Shown here in pieces: positions 20,110 through 30,559 of a stretch of DNA of 64,000 bases (its first letter is position 1; every line of letters begins with the position of its first letter). The DNA lies in the NCBI RefSeq assembly GCF_019279795.1, contig NC_056747.1:1001122906-1001186905 (forward strand), read 5' to 3'. The translations under genes and the position numbers were made by a program. This stretch comes from Protopterus annectens (taxonomy: Eukaryota; Chordata; Ceratodontiformes; Protopteridae). The notes under the pieces were generated by a model. The model had not been told where the DNA came from. It did no database searches and saw nothing but the letters and a program-made list of their open reading frames with translations.

Positions 20110-21510
20110 TTTAATAGTGCAGGCACTCTGGTACCATGGCACCTTTCTGCTTGAGAGAGGACATGCGGATATGGCTGCCAGAATGCAGATTTGGAACCAG
20201 TTAGTGAACAATGTTAATGCAGTAGGGAGTCCCACCAGGGCTTATGATCAGGTGCTTCATAGGGCCACTGATATGATTTCATCAGCCAAGAGGAGAGCAG
20301 CTGCAGTTGCTCACAGACAGCTGGTTACTGGGGTGCAGGGGCTACCAAGCCAACACTGACACCAAATGAGGAACTGCTGTCCATTGTTGGTAATTCAGAG
20401 TTCAGTGGGAACTGCACATGAATATGTGATTGATGTGATTGATGTTGGTGCTAATGTGTCTGGGAGGACAACTATGTCTCAGGAGGAGCATCCAGGAAAG
20501 CTTACATATGGCAAGTTTTAGATTTTCTTGTATAGTAAAATACATAAACATTTAAGGAATAGTTCCTGTGAAATGTTTTTTTTATTTTATTGATAAATAG
20601 CATTATACAACAGACTTGTTCATTACACATCAGCTATGGGTGGATGTGTCAGCCAAGTTTTAGTTAAAGCTATTCTTAGTGGACATATAAGCAATAATGT
20701 ATTCACTGTCCCCTGTGTTAGTCCAATTGTGATGTTGAATTTGCTTTCTTACCTTGCTCCATTCCTTCCAGGACCATCCTCCCTACCAAGTGTGGAGTCA
20801 TCTGCATGAGGTAAGCAAACAATTGTTTTGTATTATTTGTAATGAGTGGTATATACTACTGTACCATCTGAGACAGTGGAAGTAGTGTTAGTTTGCTATC
20901 ATATAAATTGTTAGAAATAATTTAGTGTAGCATTAATTACTTTCCTTTTCTTGTTACTTATTATCACAGATGATCCTGTCAGTGGAAGTGTAGGACTCTT
21001 ACCACCTGATGACAGAGTATAGAATATCAGTAGACTCTGGTGATGATGGTGACCAAACAAAGGCACAGTCAGAAGTGCAAAGGTTGAATCAGAGACTGAG
21101 TTTGACATTCAGCCATTCTCTGTATTTACCTCAGACAAAGTCAGTAGGCCTACTCATTCCTATTCCACTGATCCCTCAGATATTGAACATGTGAATGGTG
21201 ACAGACTTGATTAGGGTAGTGTGGTTACTGCAACTTCAGTGCCAGTTGACTCTGGCTCTAGCCACAGTGTGGACAAGGTGCCACACAAGAGGGTTGTTAG
21301 AGGTGCTTGGAGGAGTCCTGCTGTTCACCCTCCACCAGATGCTGGTGAGCCATTGCGCATCACTTGATGTATGTTTAGGGTATGTTTAGGGTGATCATTG
21401 AGATGCAGGCATGTTCCACTAGGACCTACAAGGACATGCTGAGGGTTGTAGATGTGGCACAGGTGCATGTTCATCACTGCATCTGCCATGTGGCCAATTC
21501 AATGGACTGG
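20110..21510 (+). pseudogene. Split Myb/SANT-like gene of Harbinger/MYPOP type, decayed
   Basis: Exon-like piece 1 (about 20122-20510) encodes a Myb/SANT-like domain: MQIWNQLVNNVNAVGSPTRA, then HRATDMISSAKRRAAAVAHR, then, after one frame change near 20325, GATKPTLTPNEELLSIVG. W, NAVG, R, the D of DM and the 'TG..' then 'LTP.EE' order are typical of Harbinger-derived Myb proteins. Piece 2 (20775-20812) is framed by CTTCCAG and GTAAGC. Piece 3 (about 20971-21510) opens after TTATCACAG, holds an acidic/serine-rich frame (SDIEHVNGD, VDSGSSHSVDKVPHKRVVRG), and ends before GTGAGT at 21511. Several stops show it is broken. No DDE transposase is seen in the window. Confidence 0.55.
20775..20812 (+). 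pseudogene. Small exon with consensus splice sites
   Basis: 38 bases framed by CCTTCCAG upstream and GTAAGCAAAC downstream, preceded by a pyrimidine-rich tract. Frame reads PSSLPSVESS. Part of the split Myb-like gene. Confidence 0.5.
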
Positions 21511-21689
21511 GTGAGTTTCACAATGTAACAGGCAGTGTCTGTGATGGCACATTTGCTGGGAGGAGAACTGACTCTTTGTGGATATATGTTATCAGCATCA
21601 TCTGCTGTCAGCCAACATGGCTGTGCCTAATCATGCTCCCATAGTGGCTCAACTTTCACTGCTCTGTGAATGGTTTTAGTGTCCACAAC

Positions 21690-22900
21690 CAGACAAAAAA
21701 AAAGTGATTAGTAATAATTGGAGGAAGTTTGCTAGCTTCTCAGATTTAGAACCTGTTTTTAAGGAACCTCTTAGATTTGTTCTGAAAAAAGGCAAAAACA
21801 TTAAGGAAATATTAGAATACAATTCAAAGATGAGAAGAGAGCAGAAGAGACCTGGTACCTTTAAGTGTGGGGCATGTGGACAGTGCCCCTACATATCAAA
21901 CAAGGAATTTATTTATGTAATGGCAAGGAATAGGATAGAAGCAACCAAATACTCAAATTGTAACAGTGTAGGGTTGGTATATTTAGTAAGGGCCGTGATC
22001 CTTTTTATGTTGGAAAAACTGCACTTAAATTTAAAAAGAGAGTATATCAACACGGGTCTATATTACAATGTCAAACACACAGGAATTCAAATATTGTAAT
22101 ATTGAACTGTGAAGTTCAAAACACAATAATTACAAAAACACAGAAGGAGTTTTCCCAGGGGGAAAAATCGCAGTTCCATTACCAAAAAAAAAAAAAAACC
22201 ACACTTGAAACTTAAACTAAAGTAGTGGACTTCACCCCCCACAGCCCTCCTACTTAAATATACCAACTCCGAGATCACACCACAAGGGAGGAAATAGCAA
22301 AGCCCTGAAAGCGGGCCACAGATTTTTTTCCCCTGGGAAAAAAATCAGTGTAATGTGGCTTCGCTAGTTTCATATTTCAGACTGTTGGGTTCAATATTAC
22401 AATGTTCGAAATCCTGTGAGTTTGACATTGTAATATAGACCCTATGAACACCTATATGATGTACAGAAGAAAGATACAAAGAATGCGCTATATAAACACA
22501 CATTAGAATGCAAGCAGGCTGGTTTTAGTTTTTTTGTCCTAGAAGAAATACCTCAAGATCCAAAATGGGGACCATGAGAAACCAGAATAGAGTACAGGGA
22601 AGTTTATTAGCAGTTGTTGTTAGAAGCCAACAGATCACAGGGTTTAAATGAAAATATATCCCTGGTACCCATTTTAAAACTAAGAGCTGCTAGACTCTAT
22701 GGCAATATTCTTATGGTTAGGTGACATATATACACCCCCTTACAATTTATGTATTTGAATATGCACGGTATCAACCCCTTGAGATACACAGAGTTCACTT
22801 AATACTTCAGAAAATTTGTTCAGCACTTTTCCACTGATTTTTTAAGACTTTACATAATTTGAAGTACCAACAACAATTGTGTTTGAAATGAATGAACAGA
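21690..22900 (+). mobile_element. Penelope-like element C (3' part), interrupted by a MITE
   Basis: C-terminal end of a third PLE family. SNNWRKFASFSD and KKGKNIKEILEYN lead into FKCGACGQCPYIS (C-x2-C-x2-C) and the start of a GIY-YIG domain (NSVGLVYLVR ... LEKLHLNLKREY). At 22053 a 389-bp MITE cuts the frame. The rest resumes at about 22452 (LYDVQKKDTKNALYKHTLE) and runs to about 22690 (LLLEANRSQGLNENISLVPIL, the terminal PGLN-like block). The frames on both sides are in register once the insertion and its duplication are set aside. A few older breaks are also present. Confidence 0.78.
22045..22451. mobile_element. 389-bp MITE with long terminal inverted repeats and 9-bp duplication
   Basis: Element 22054-22442. 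Left end GGGTCTATATTACAATGTCA; right end is its inverse (CATTGTAATATAGACCC). The inverted repeat extends about 55 bases with few mismatches, including CACAGGA and TTGTAATATTGAAC blocks. Flanks TATCAACAC (22045-22053) and TATGAACAC (22443-22451) are a 9-bp duplication with one mismatch. No transposase coding. A 9-bp duplication suits Mutator-like or Merlin-like elements; I cannot decide which. The inside carries a GGGAAAAA / TTTTTCCC pair that strengthens the hairpin. Confidence 0.9.
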
Positions 22901-23452
22901 TTGCCAGTATTTATATGAATGCATGTGTATGGAACTATTAAGTAAAGATCTTTTTAAGTTCTTAAATGACATAGGAAACAATGCTACAGACCATCTTTTC
23001 TACACAGAAACAGTATGCATAACCCTAAGATTTTTCCTAACATAATCAGAGGTCAGGCAATGAGAACATCTCACCTATGTTAAGAGGAAGTGTATAGAAA
23101 TGAGTTAACTAAACTAAGAACAGGTTTCATTAATAGGGGGTATAGTGAACATGAAATTGATAAGATGTACTATAATGTACACAAAGAAAGGAAAGGTAAA
23201 GCTAAGCCCTACTACTCTGATAGAGCAGGTAGTGACAGGGTAGGTATCAGGAATAGTGTATTATTACACATTCTGATGGTTTTAACATATACAAGAGATG
23301 TGAAAAGGTTTGAAACCATCATACGACAAAATTGGCATATGTTGTTAGTAGATGAGGATACTACCAACATAGTGGGTGGACAACCACATTTTGCATTAGA
23401 AATAAGAAAAATCTGAAACATCGAGCTTTGCTATCCAAGGATACCTACTCTG

Positions 23453-23929
23453 ATGGATAGCATAGTGAATGGTACCCATAGATGTGGAAAATGTGCACAG
23501 TGCATTTATATAGATGAATCAAGCTTTGTCAAGCACCCTGAAACAGGGCGTCTATGGGAGCTAAGGAATTCTGCTGATTGCAATACTAAGAATGTAGTGT
23601 ATGTAGCTCACTGCACAACATGTTTCCATTTCTATGTTGGAAAAACTAGCCGTCACCTTAGGGAACGGATAAGGGATCACCTTTAAAGCACTAGAAAAGG
23701 GCAACTGTATAGTGCTTTGGCTAAGCATACATTGGATAAGGGGGATGACCAGATATTTTTATTTCGGGTTTTACACATTCAGAATGTCAGCAATAGGATG
23801 GGGGACATAGTCAGTACTACTGAAAATATGGAAGTAAAATGGATTTTGCGTTTAGGAGCACACAGAGGTATGGGTCTGAATGATAGTGTTCCATTGAAGC
23901 CAGTGCTAAAATCCAGAAGGTTAAAATAA
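23453..23929 (+). pseudogene. PLE D GIY-YIG endonuclease region
   Basis: Holds the zinc-knuckle-like C-x2-C-x2-C, the VYVAHC and FYVGKT blocks of GIY-YIG, the arginine in SRHLRERI and, after an in-frame stop near 23685, the glutamate-bearing ENMEVKW and the GLND terminus. The nuclease residues are largely kept even though the frame is interrupted. Confidence 0.78.
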
Positions 23930-24477
23930 AATAAATAATAATAATACTATCTTAACAAGAGAAGACTACATAAACACATGCAGGGCTTTGGGCTTTGGGT
24001 CAATATGACAGTATTTCTTGAGCTGTTTCTAGCATAGATATCACTAAAGACAAGTATTTGTTGAGATGTATGTTTAAAGCATATGTATTTATTAGGTGGA
24101 CAGCACGTGTATTTATTAGGCAGAATATATGTATTAAGTTGTTGAGTGTGTACTGCTTATATTTTTATATAAATGTACATATATTTTTATGCTTATACCT
24201 ACACACACAAGCAGTTACTAAATGGACAACATGAGTATATGTATTTATTCAATGACTTTTTACGTATTTTATTTATATTCTTCCACATGTTCTTCTTTTT
24301 ACATTTTGTGCATGTGTTTTTTAAACAGTGTTTTTCTGACTTCAGCAATTAATTAAGGGCAAAACGTAACCATAGTAATTAATTGATTGTTGAGTGCTGA
24401 ATTAACTTTTGAGTGGTAGGATTGGTTGTTTTAGTAATGAATTAAAGTATTTAAGTGCAGCTGCTGTTTGAATGAAC

Positions 24478-24518
24478 TGTCTGATGAAGCAATGGTTACC
24501 ATTGCGAAAGCGCTCACC
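24478..24518 (+). ncRNA. Hammerhead ribozyme of PLE D
   Basis: CTGATGA at 24481-24487, stem II GCAATGG/CCATTGC (seven perfect pairs, TTA loop), GAAA 24506-24509, GCGC 24510-24513, cleavage dinucleotide TC, then AC pairing with GT just before CTGATGA. The clearest of the set: every core base is present and stem II is perfect. Confidence 0.85.
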
Positions 24519-24599
24519 ATTTTATATTAAAAAAGAAGGTTTTACTTTGCCATGTTTCAGCTTCTTTATTCCAGCTACCTTCCTACTGGGCACCTGTGT

Positions 24600-25045
24600 T
24601 TCAACATAATTTATTTATGCTTCAGACCACTAGATGTCACCACCATTCATAGAACTCTAAGGTTTTAGTATATATTACCTATTTAATGAGGTTTATACAT
24701 ATTTTTGCAAGTTTTTCAAAAGATGTATTTATTGTTTTTATAGAGTTTATCAATCAGAGATGTTTTATAATTCACTTATTAATATTTTTGTATGACTATT
24801 TGCATCATTTATCTCCAAAGTGGGAACTTGGGTAGCTTGAGAATGAACTTTAAGATTAATTAATTGTTTATTGGATTAATTGTTTTGTTGATGGCATAAG
24901 GGTATTTAAGAATAGAATTTGTAATGGCATTGTATCTGATGAAATCCTGGTGTTTAGAGGATGAAAACACTGTCATTTCATTAGAATTAATAAAGGATTG
25001 TTTTTATAATTTTATAACTTCAGAAGTGGTGTCTCCTTTCATCTG
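24600..25045 (+). mobile_element. Extra PLE 3' tail with hammerhead, directly after PLE D
   Basis: Only the 3' UTR of a further PLE. Its stretch TAATTAATTGTTTATTGGATT ... AAGGGTATTTAAG parallels the PLE D tail (TAATTAATTGATTG ... AAGTATTTAAGTG). It includes a hammerhead-like motif (24933-24977) and an AATAAA signal. Head-to-tail placement next to PLE D fits the tandem terminal-repeat arrangement known for PLEs. Confidence 0.6.
24933..24977 (+). ncRNA. Hammerhead-like motif, fourth type
   Basis: CTGATGA 24936-24942, stem II ATCC/GGAT (four pairs) with a TGGTGTTTAGA loop, GAAA 24963-24966, ACACTG, TC at 24973-24974, then AT pairing with AT before CTGATGA. The core is complete but stem III differs from GCGC and the stems are short, so activity is less certain. 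Confidence 0.6.
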
Positions 25046-25049
25046 GTGT

Positions 25050-25829
25050 CTGCAAGTGCCCCTTTTTCAGTTTCAATGGCTGATGCTGGTTGCAGTCCTT
25101 GGGCACTTTGTTCCTTTTGTTTCTTCTTGGGTTTGCAGATGGACAATAGATCACGTATTAGTGCTTAGAAATTCAAGGAAATGGTGGTGAGGGAAGTAAC
25201 CAGTACATCAGAAATTGTTAATATTGTTAAAATGTGGCGTATAAAGCAGGTTCATAATTAATTATATGTATGACTATCATAAGGTTTATATTACAAGTAT
25301 AGATGTGGGTGAGCAGTTTCATAAAACTATGTATATGGCTGGGAGATGCCCATAAAACTATTCATCTCTTGGTGAACACTGTTGGGCATTGGATATAAGA
25401 TTGTTTACACCTCAGATTCCTTGTTGCATTTGTGATCAAATGAATGAATAAATACCTAATTAACTGTTGAACTGGACTGTATTTTAGATCAGCTCTGAAA
25501 CTCTTAGTGCAATATCAGGGATAAACGAAAAAATAAAATAAAGAAAGACAAAGGTATGGGATCAGGAGCATATTAAAAAACTCTTATATACTTAGAAAGT
25601 TGTTTTGCATTAACATGAATCTCCTGAGAATGTGAAGTCTGAAACCCAAAATTCTTAATTATTTAGTGACAGTAGTCCTCAACACTTTGTCAAGAAACTA
25701 CAAAGTTTATGAGAAGCAGAAGAAAAATATGAGCCAAACTAGAGACATTCTTTAAAATCAGAGACAGTTGAGAGATATGCACATTTTTTTCAGAACCATG
25801 TAGTGTGTAACACTATGCAAACTGCCCTG

Positions 25830-25910
<81 letters not shown>

Positions 25911-27285
25911 AGAAACAAAAACAACTTACCATTTTACATACTGGTTGTCCCTGGCTATTAAAAAAAGAATAAAAACGTGTTCCTGCTGTCATTCCACTGT
26001 TTCCATCCATTTCCTCTATACTTTCATTTAGGTATAGGCTGCCTCAACCTGAACTAATAAGAAATAGAAATGAACGGTTTCCTACAACAGCCTTTTCAGC
26101 CTCTACTGAAGTTCCATTTATGCCACTCTGAAGATGGCATCAGCAGGTATAATAAACATAATAACCTTATTCTGCACTTGGAGTAGGCCCAGGGGAGTAA
26201 GCTGATTCAGTATTGTTTTTTCACAGATGTCAGAATGCCATGCATGTACAGTAGTAGACCTATAAATATGAGAGTCAGCTATTTTTAATAAAAAATGAAT
26301 TAATATATGATTTCTGTACCTTAATGGTTTTGTTTTGATTGAGGAGCAGCAACCCAACAGGCAGCACTACAAGCTACCTCTGGTTGGTACCTATAAGTTA
26401 TGATTGTGTGGGGAGTGCACTGGGCTCTTCTGAGTTGTTACATTATTTGTGTGTTTGAAGGAGCTGTAATCGCCAAAGTTAACTTCAAACAACTGACTCT
26501 TGACCTTATAGAGAAGAACCATTTTCCTCATATAATTAATAATTACTTTTTGTATTCTCTTCTTCAAATTATGTTACATTGTTTTCTGTTAAATAGGTTT
26601 TAAAGTTTCTCCATTGGACTGTAGTGATGATGGACATCCTAGTCAGCAAATTCAAATAAACAAAAAATAAATAAATATATAAATAAATAAAACCAATGCA
26701 TAAATAGATATGTAAATCAATGAATTAAAGAAGTAAGGAATAAATTGAGGAATGATAAAATAAACAAATAAACAGATGCATACATAAAAAGAAATAAGAA
26801 CCACAGGATGTGTGGATGGATGATAAGCTGAAAGTAGGGAGTTTGTGGAAGCAGGCAGATATAAATATTGTGAAAAACAGAAGAGGTAAGATGCTCCAGT
26901 GTTTAAACTGTTTTGTCACAGTTCCACAGTCCACTGCATGATCTTGGCTTCTGGCTGCTGTCAACAAATGAATCTTGACATCTTTGATTGGTACATATAA
27001 CAAGGAAGTTATGACTGGAGATACCTGATCATGATTCTTTTTTAATACATGGATGTTTAGCTGCTCTAATGTAGAACAAGTTATAGAATAAAGTGCAAGA
27101 GTTTAGCATTGTACAGCTTGGAAAACCATGTAAAACCTAGATCTATCACAGAGACATCAGCCCAGAAGCTAACTATGCCTCTGTTGAATATATGGCTTTA
27201 AAAGCTGTTAGACAGTTCACCTTATGACATTTTTTGTGTGTTATGTGTGTGGGGCAGGGAAGTACCTTACAGCTTTTAAAGATGT
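25050..27285. other. No gene recognised; (AC)n and AT-rich low complexity inside
   Basis: Holds a long (AC)n run at 25832-25907 and a (TAAA)n-like low-complexity stretch at 26650-26770. Open frames here (26118-26357 minus, 26725-27003 minus) have no recognisable domains. Confidence 0.55.
25832..25907. repeat. (AC)n microsatellite
   Basis: Continuous AC run of about 76 bases. Confidence 0.98.
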
Positions 27286-27289
27286 ATGA

Positions 27290-29042
27290 ATCGACTGTAC
27301 CTACCCTTTGGAAATCCTTTTTCACTATACCTCTGCACAAAGTTGGTAACGCCACAGACCTATCTAACTATCGTCCCATAGCTATCCCTTCCCCCTCTCT
27401 AAATTCTTGAAAAATGCATCCACTCATAACTTCTAAAAGGTCTCCTCCACCACAATCTTCTCACACCCACCCAACATGGTTTTCATCCCAATGATAGTAC
27501 CACTACTGCCCTCCTATCCTTTACCCATACCATTGCTGAGGCCCTGGATAACAACAAACTTATCTTTTGTCTCTTCCAAGACCTTTCCAAAACATTTGAC
27601 ATTGTCTCCCATCCCCTATTATTATCTAAACTTGCAAGCCTCAATCTATCTTCCTCCTCCCTAGCCTGGTTCTCCAGCTACTTATCCAGCAGATAGCAGT
27701 CTGTTAAATGGCTCTCTTCCTCTTCTCCATTCTTACGTATCCCAACTGGGGCTCCTCAAGGCTCCATCCTTGCCCCCCCTCCTGTTCAATATTTTCACCA
27801 ATGACCTCCACACATCTTGTAAACAGTACTCCCTCATCCATTATGCTGATGATTCCACTCTAATCTCCATCTCAGACAACATCTCTGAACTCCATGCACT
27901 CACTCAACATACTGCTTAGCTACCGAAGAGTTGCTAACCAGTAACCTACTTATCCTCAACCCTAAAAAGACCAAATTATTATTATTTCTCCCCCACCCTC
28001 TTTCTTACCACAAATCCTCCTTTTCTATCATTTCCTGTAATAACACAACTATTAAACCTGAAGCTCACACAAAACTTCTTGAAGTCATCATCGATGATGA
28101 ACTAATATTTAATATGCACCTTCTCCAAAGCATAAAAAAGACAAACTAGAAACGAGGTCTACTTTATCGTAGCAAAAAATTTCTAACTCCAAATGCTAGA
28201 CCCTCCCTTGCACATGCTCTCCTCCTTCTCTCCCTTCTTTATGCTGCCCCTATGTTCACCAGCATTCAAACAGCAACCTTTAACAAACACCACAAGATAG
28301 CCAGATTCATCACAAACTCTACATACAATACATATCACTGCTTAGCCCTTTCATCCCTCCACTGGCTTGAATTCCCCATTTTATTGTTGCTATCACAACT
28401 TCAAATGCTAAACTTCATTCTCTACAATCCTTCATCTTGCCCCGTGCTCTCTTCCTTCATCTCTATCTACACACCTTCTTGCACTTTCCGTGCTTCCAAT
28501 CAGCAACTACTACACACCTATCAACCTAAAAAGGCAGTAGGCAAACTCTTATATAAACACTCCATGACCCAAACTTGGAACAAACTTCCTAGAGACATAT
28601 GTTCCACCATTCACCCATCTCACTTTAAAGAAAAACTCAAACATCATCTTCTTAATACCAAAATATGTTCTTGTCAAGCCCCAACCTAACTCCTGTCTTC
28701 CACTTGGGAACCATGTCTGCAACCCCACTCTCAACAATATATTCATTCTATCAGCAGATAATTCTCTACTCTCATTTTAATTGACCAAACTCTTGCTGTA
28801 AATACGTAAATAAATGTCTAGACTGTAAACGTTGGATAGATATAACTACGTGTGAATTTTGCTGCTTGAATTTATATTAATATTGTATTACCGATTTCTT
28901 AACCTACTATGAATGTATAGTGTCATTTTTCTGTAAAGTGTATTGTTTCTTGGAGCTTTTCTCTTTGGGTCTCCACTGAAAATGGGCCACAAGCTCAGCT
29001 GGAATAATCCAGTTAACAAATGTCAATAAATAAATAAATGTA
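27290..29042 (+). mobile_element. LINE of the L2/CR1 superfamily, 5' truncated
   Basis: RT blocks in order across shifting frames: SNYRPIAIPSPSL (~27362), a STTTALLSFTHTIAEALDNN-like fingers segment (~27490), DLSKTF (~27585), TGAPQGSILAP (~27745), YADDSTLISISD (~27843), then the thumb and a C-terminal frame at 28252-28689 (HCLALSSLHWLEF, KLLYKHSMTQTWNKLPRDI). A 350-base 3' UTR follows, ending in CAGTTAACAAATGTCAATAAATAAATAAATG. The catalytic YADD is visible, but several breaks make the copy dead. The same family recurs at 18375-18870 on the minus strand. Confidence 0.85.
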
Positions 29043-29842
29043 AAAATGCTTCATTTCAGGTAGTCTTCTTTTCGGCTGTTACTGGCCACTATTAATTCTC
29101 TAGTGTGACCGTATGGCCTAAAAGTGCTGACAGGTAGTTAAGCTTTGTCAGACATTCTTCTTACATCAGAACATGTGTAAGAAGTCTGTTTTCTGAATTT
29201 GGAGTGCCATCATCAATGCAATTATACTGTATTATGTTAAAGTAAAACTCTCCTAAATCATAAAAGACTGTTACCTTACAAAGCACATACTCTTTAATTT
29301 AAAAATTATGTGTAACTTTAGTTGGTTATCAGACAGGCTCAGAAAGCAGGTGCAATAACAAAAAACAAGGTGCCAGAGAAACACTACCATCTTCTGGAAA
29401 GTGACTTAGTGGATTGTAAAAAGAAGCTCTGCCTGTTTGCAAGACAATAACAGAAAGATAAAGAAGGCAATTCATTTGCAAGCAGTGCCTGCAACAAAAA
29501 GTTTGTTATGATTGACAGCATGAAGTGCAGATGGAAGCAGAAATGCAGCTGGTTCAAGCAGCTCCCTGGGCCGGTACTATGAACCAGCATCCCACCCCCT
29601 CAGTTCTTCAAGTGAAGAGTTAAAAAAAAAAACAATACAAAGCACTTCACTGTAATAGGCCAGTTGCTACATTGTAAGTAATCAGCTTATTACAGTTGTA
29701 TCGACACCCGCAAGCTGTCCACTGAAGAGAAAAAAATAGATGCTCATTCTACTGGCACACCAGCCAGGTGGCTAGATGCAAGACACCACTTGCCCTGTCC
29801 CAGCCATTCAGATCTGGTTTCTATGCCCTGCCCCCAACCCTC

Positions 29843-30232
29843 CTTCAACATATTTTATTTAAAAAAATGTTTTTTCATTTGTGCTTGCTACAGATATAGC
29901 AAACAGTTGCTGCAGTTTATACCCTGCCTGCATGGAGCGCCATACCCTCCTGTTTTAGTTTAAAAAAGTTATTTTTAACTGTTGCAAATATTTTGCTACA
30001 AATGTTGTAAACAGTTGCTAGTTTGTACCATGCCAGCACATAGTGCTATGGCACTAATGTTTTATTTAAAGAAAATATTTGTTTAAAACTGTAGCAAACT
30101 GGTTGCTACAAATGTATCAAATTTTTACTATAGTTTATACCCTGCCTACATGGAGCACTGCAGTGCTTAGGTTTTAGTTAAAAAAATAATTTTATTTCCT
30201 TTTTTTTGTTAACTTCTAAACTGTAGCAAACT
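29843..30232. repeat. Degenerate tandem repeat, ~100-115-bp unit, four copies
   Basis: Each unit has TTTTAGTTTAAAAA-like sequence (about 29852, 29958, 30058, 30172), GTTGCTACAAATGT, and TTTATACCCTGCCTGCATGGAGC. Lengths vary by about 10%. Origin unknown. Confidence 0.7.
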
Positions 30233-30559
30233 GCTAGACCACACATGGCGTGCTACATCACTCAGATTTGACCACAAATGTAATATTGGCTTTTAAAAGC
30301 CAGTATTGCATTAAAGGAGACTGGGATCAAATAATTGCATCCCCAGACCTTTGTGCCCATGTAGTTGTCCGTATCATCCCCCACCCTAGCTACACTACTG
30401 GATGGAAGGATTTCTTCAAGAATCTTCTGAATGAATAAATCCACACAGTAGCTGTACTGCCACATGCACATCCTATGATAAAAGAGGAAGAAGAACCTAC
30501 CCTATAAAAAGTATGGTGTGCAAACTGGTCCTGAGAGTACTTGGTATGGAGAGAAAGAG

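Larger units (their letters stand above)
22900..24560 (+). mobile_element. Penelope-like element D (5' truncated)
   Basis: Fourth PLE, directly downstream of C and in the same direction. It starts in the RT thumb (NPKIFPNIIRGQAM), goes on with FINRGYSEHEIDKMYY, an RQNWHMLLVDED block, RCGKCAQCIYIDE (C-x2-C-x2-C) and a GIY-YIG domain (NVVYVAHC, FYVGKTSRHLRERIRDH, ENMEVKWIL, GMGLNDS) ending at 23929. The frame is broken in about three places between 22980 and 23690. A hammerhead sits at 24478-24518. Confidence 0.85.
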
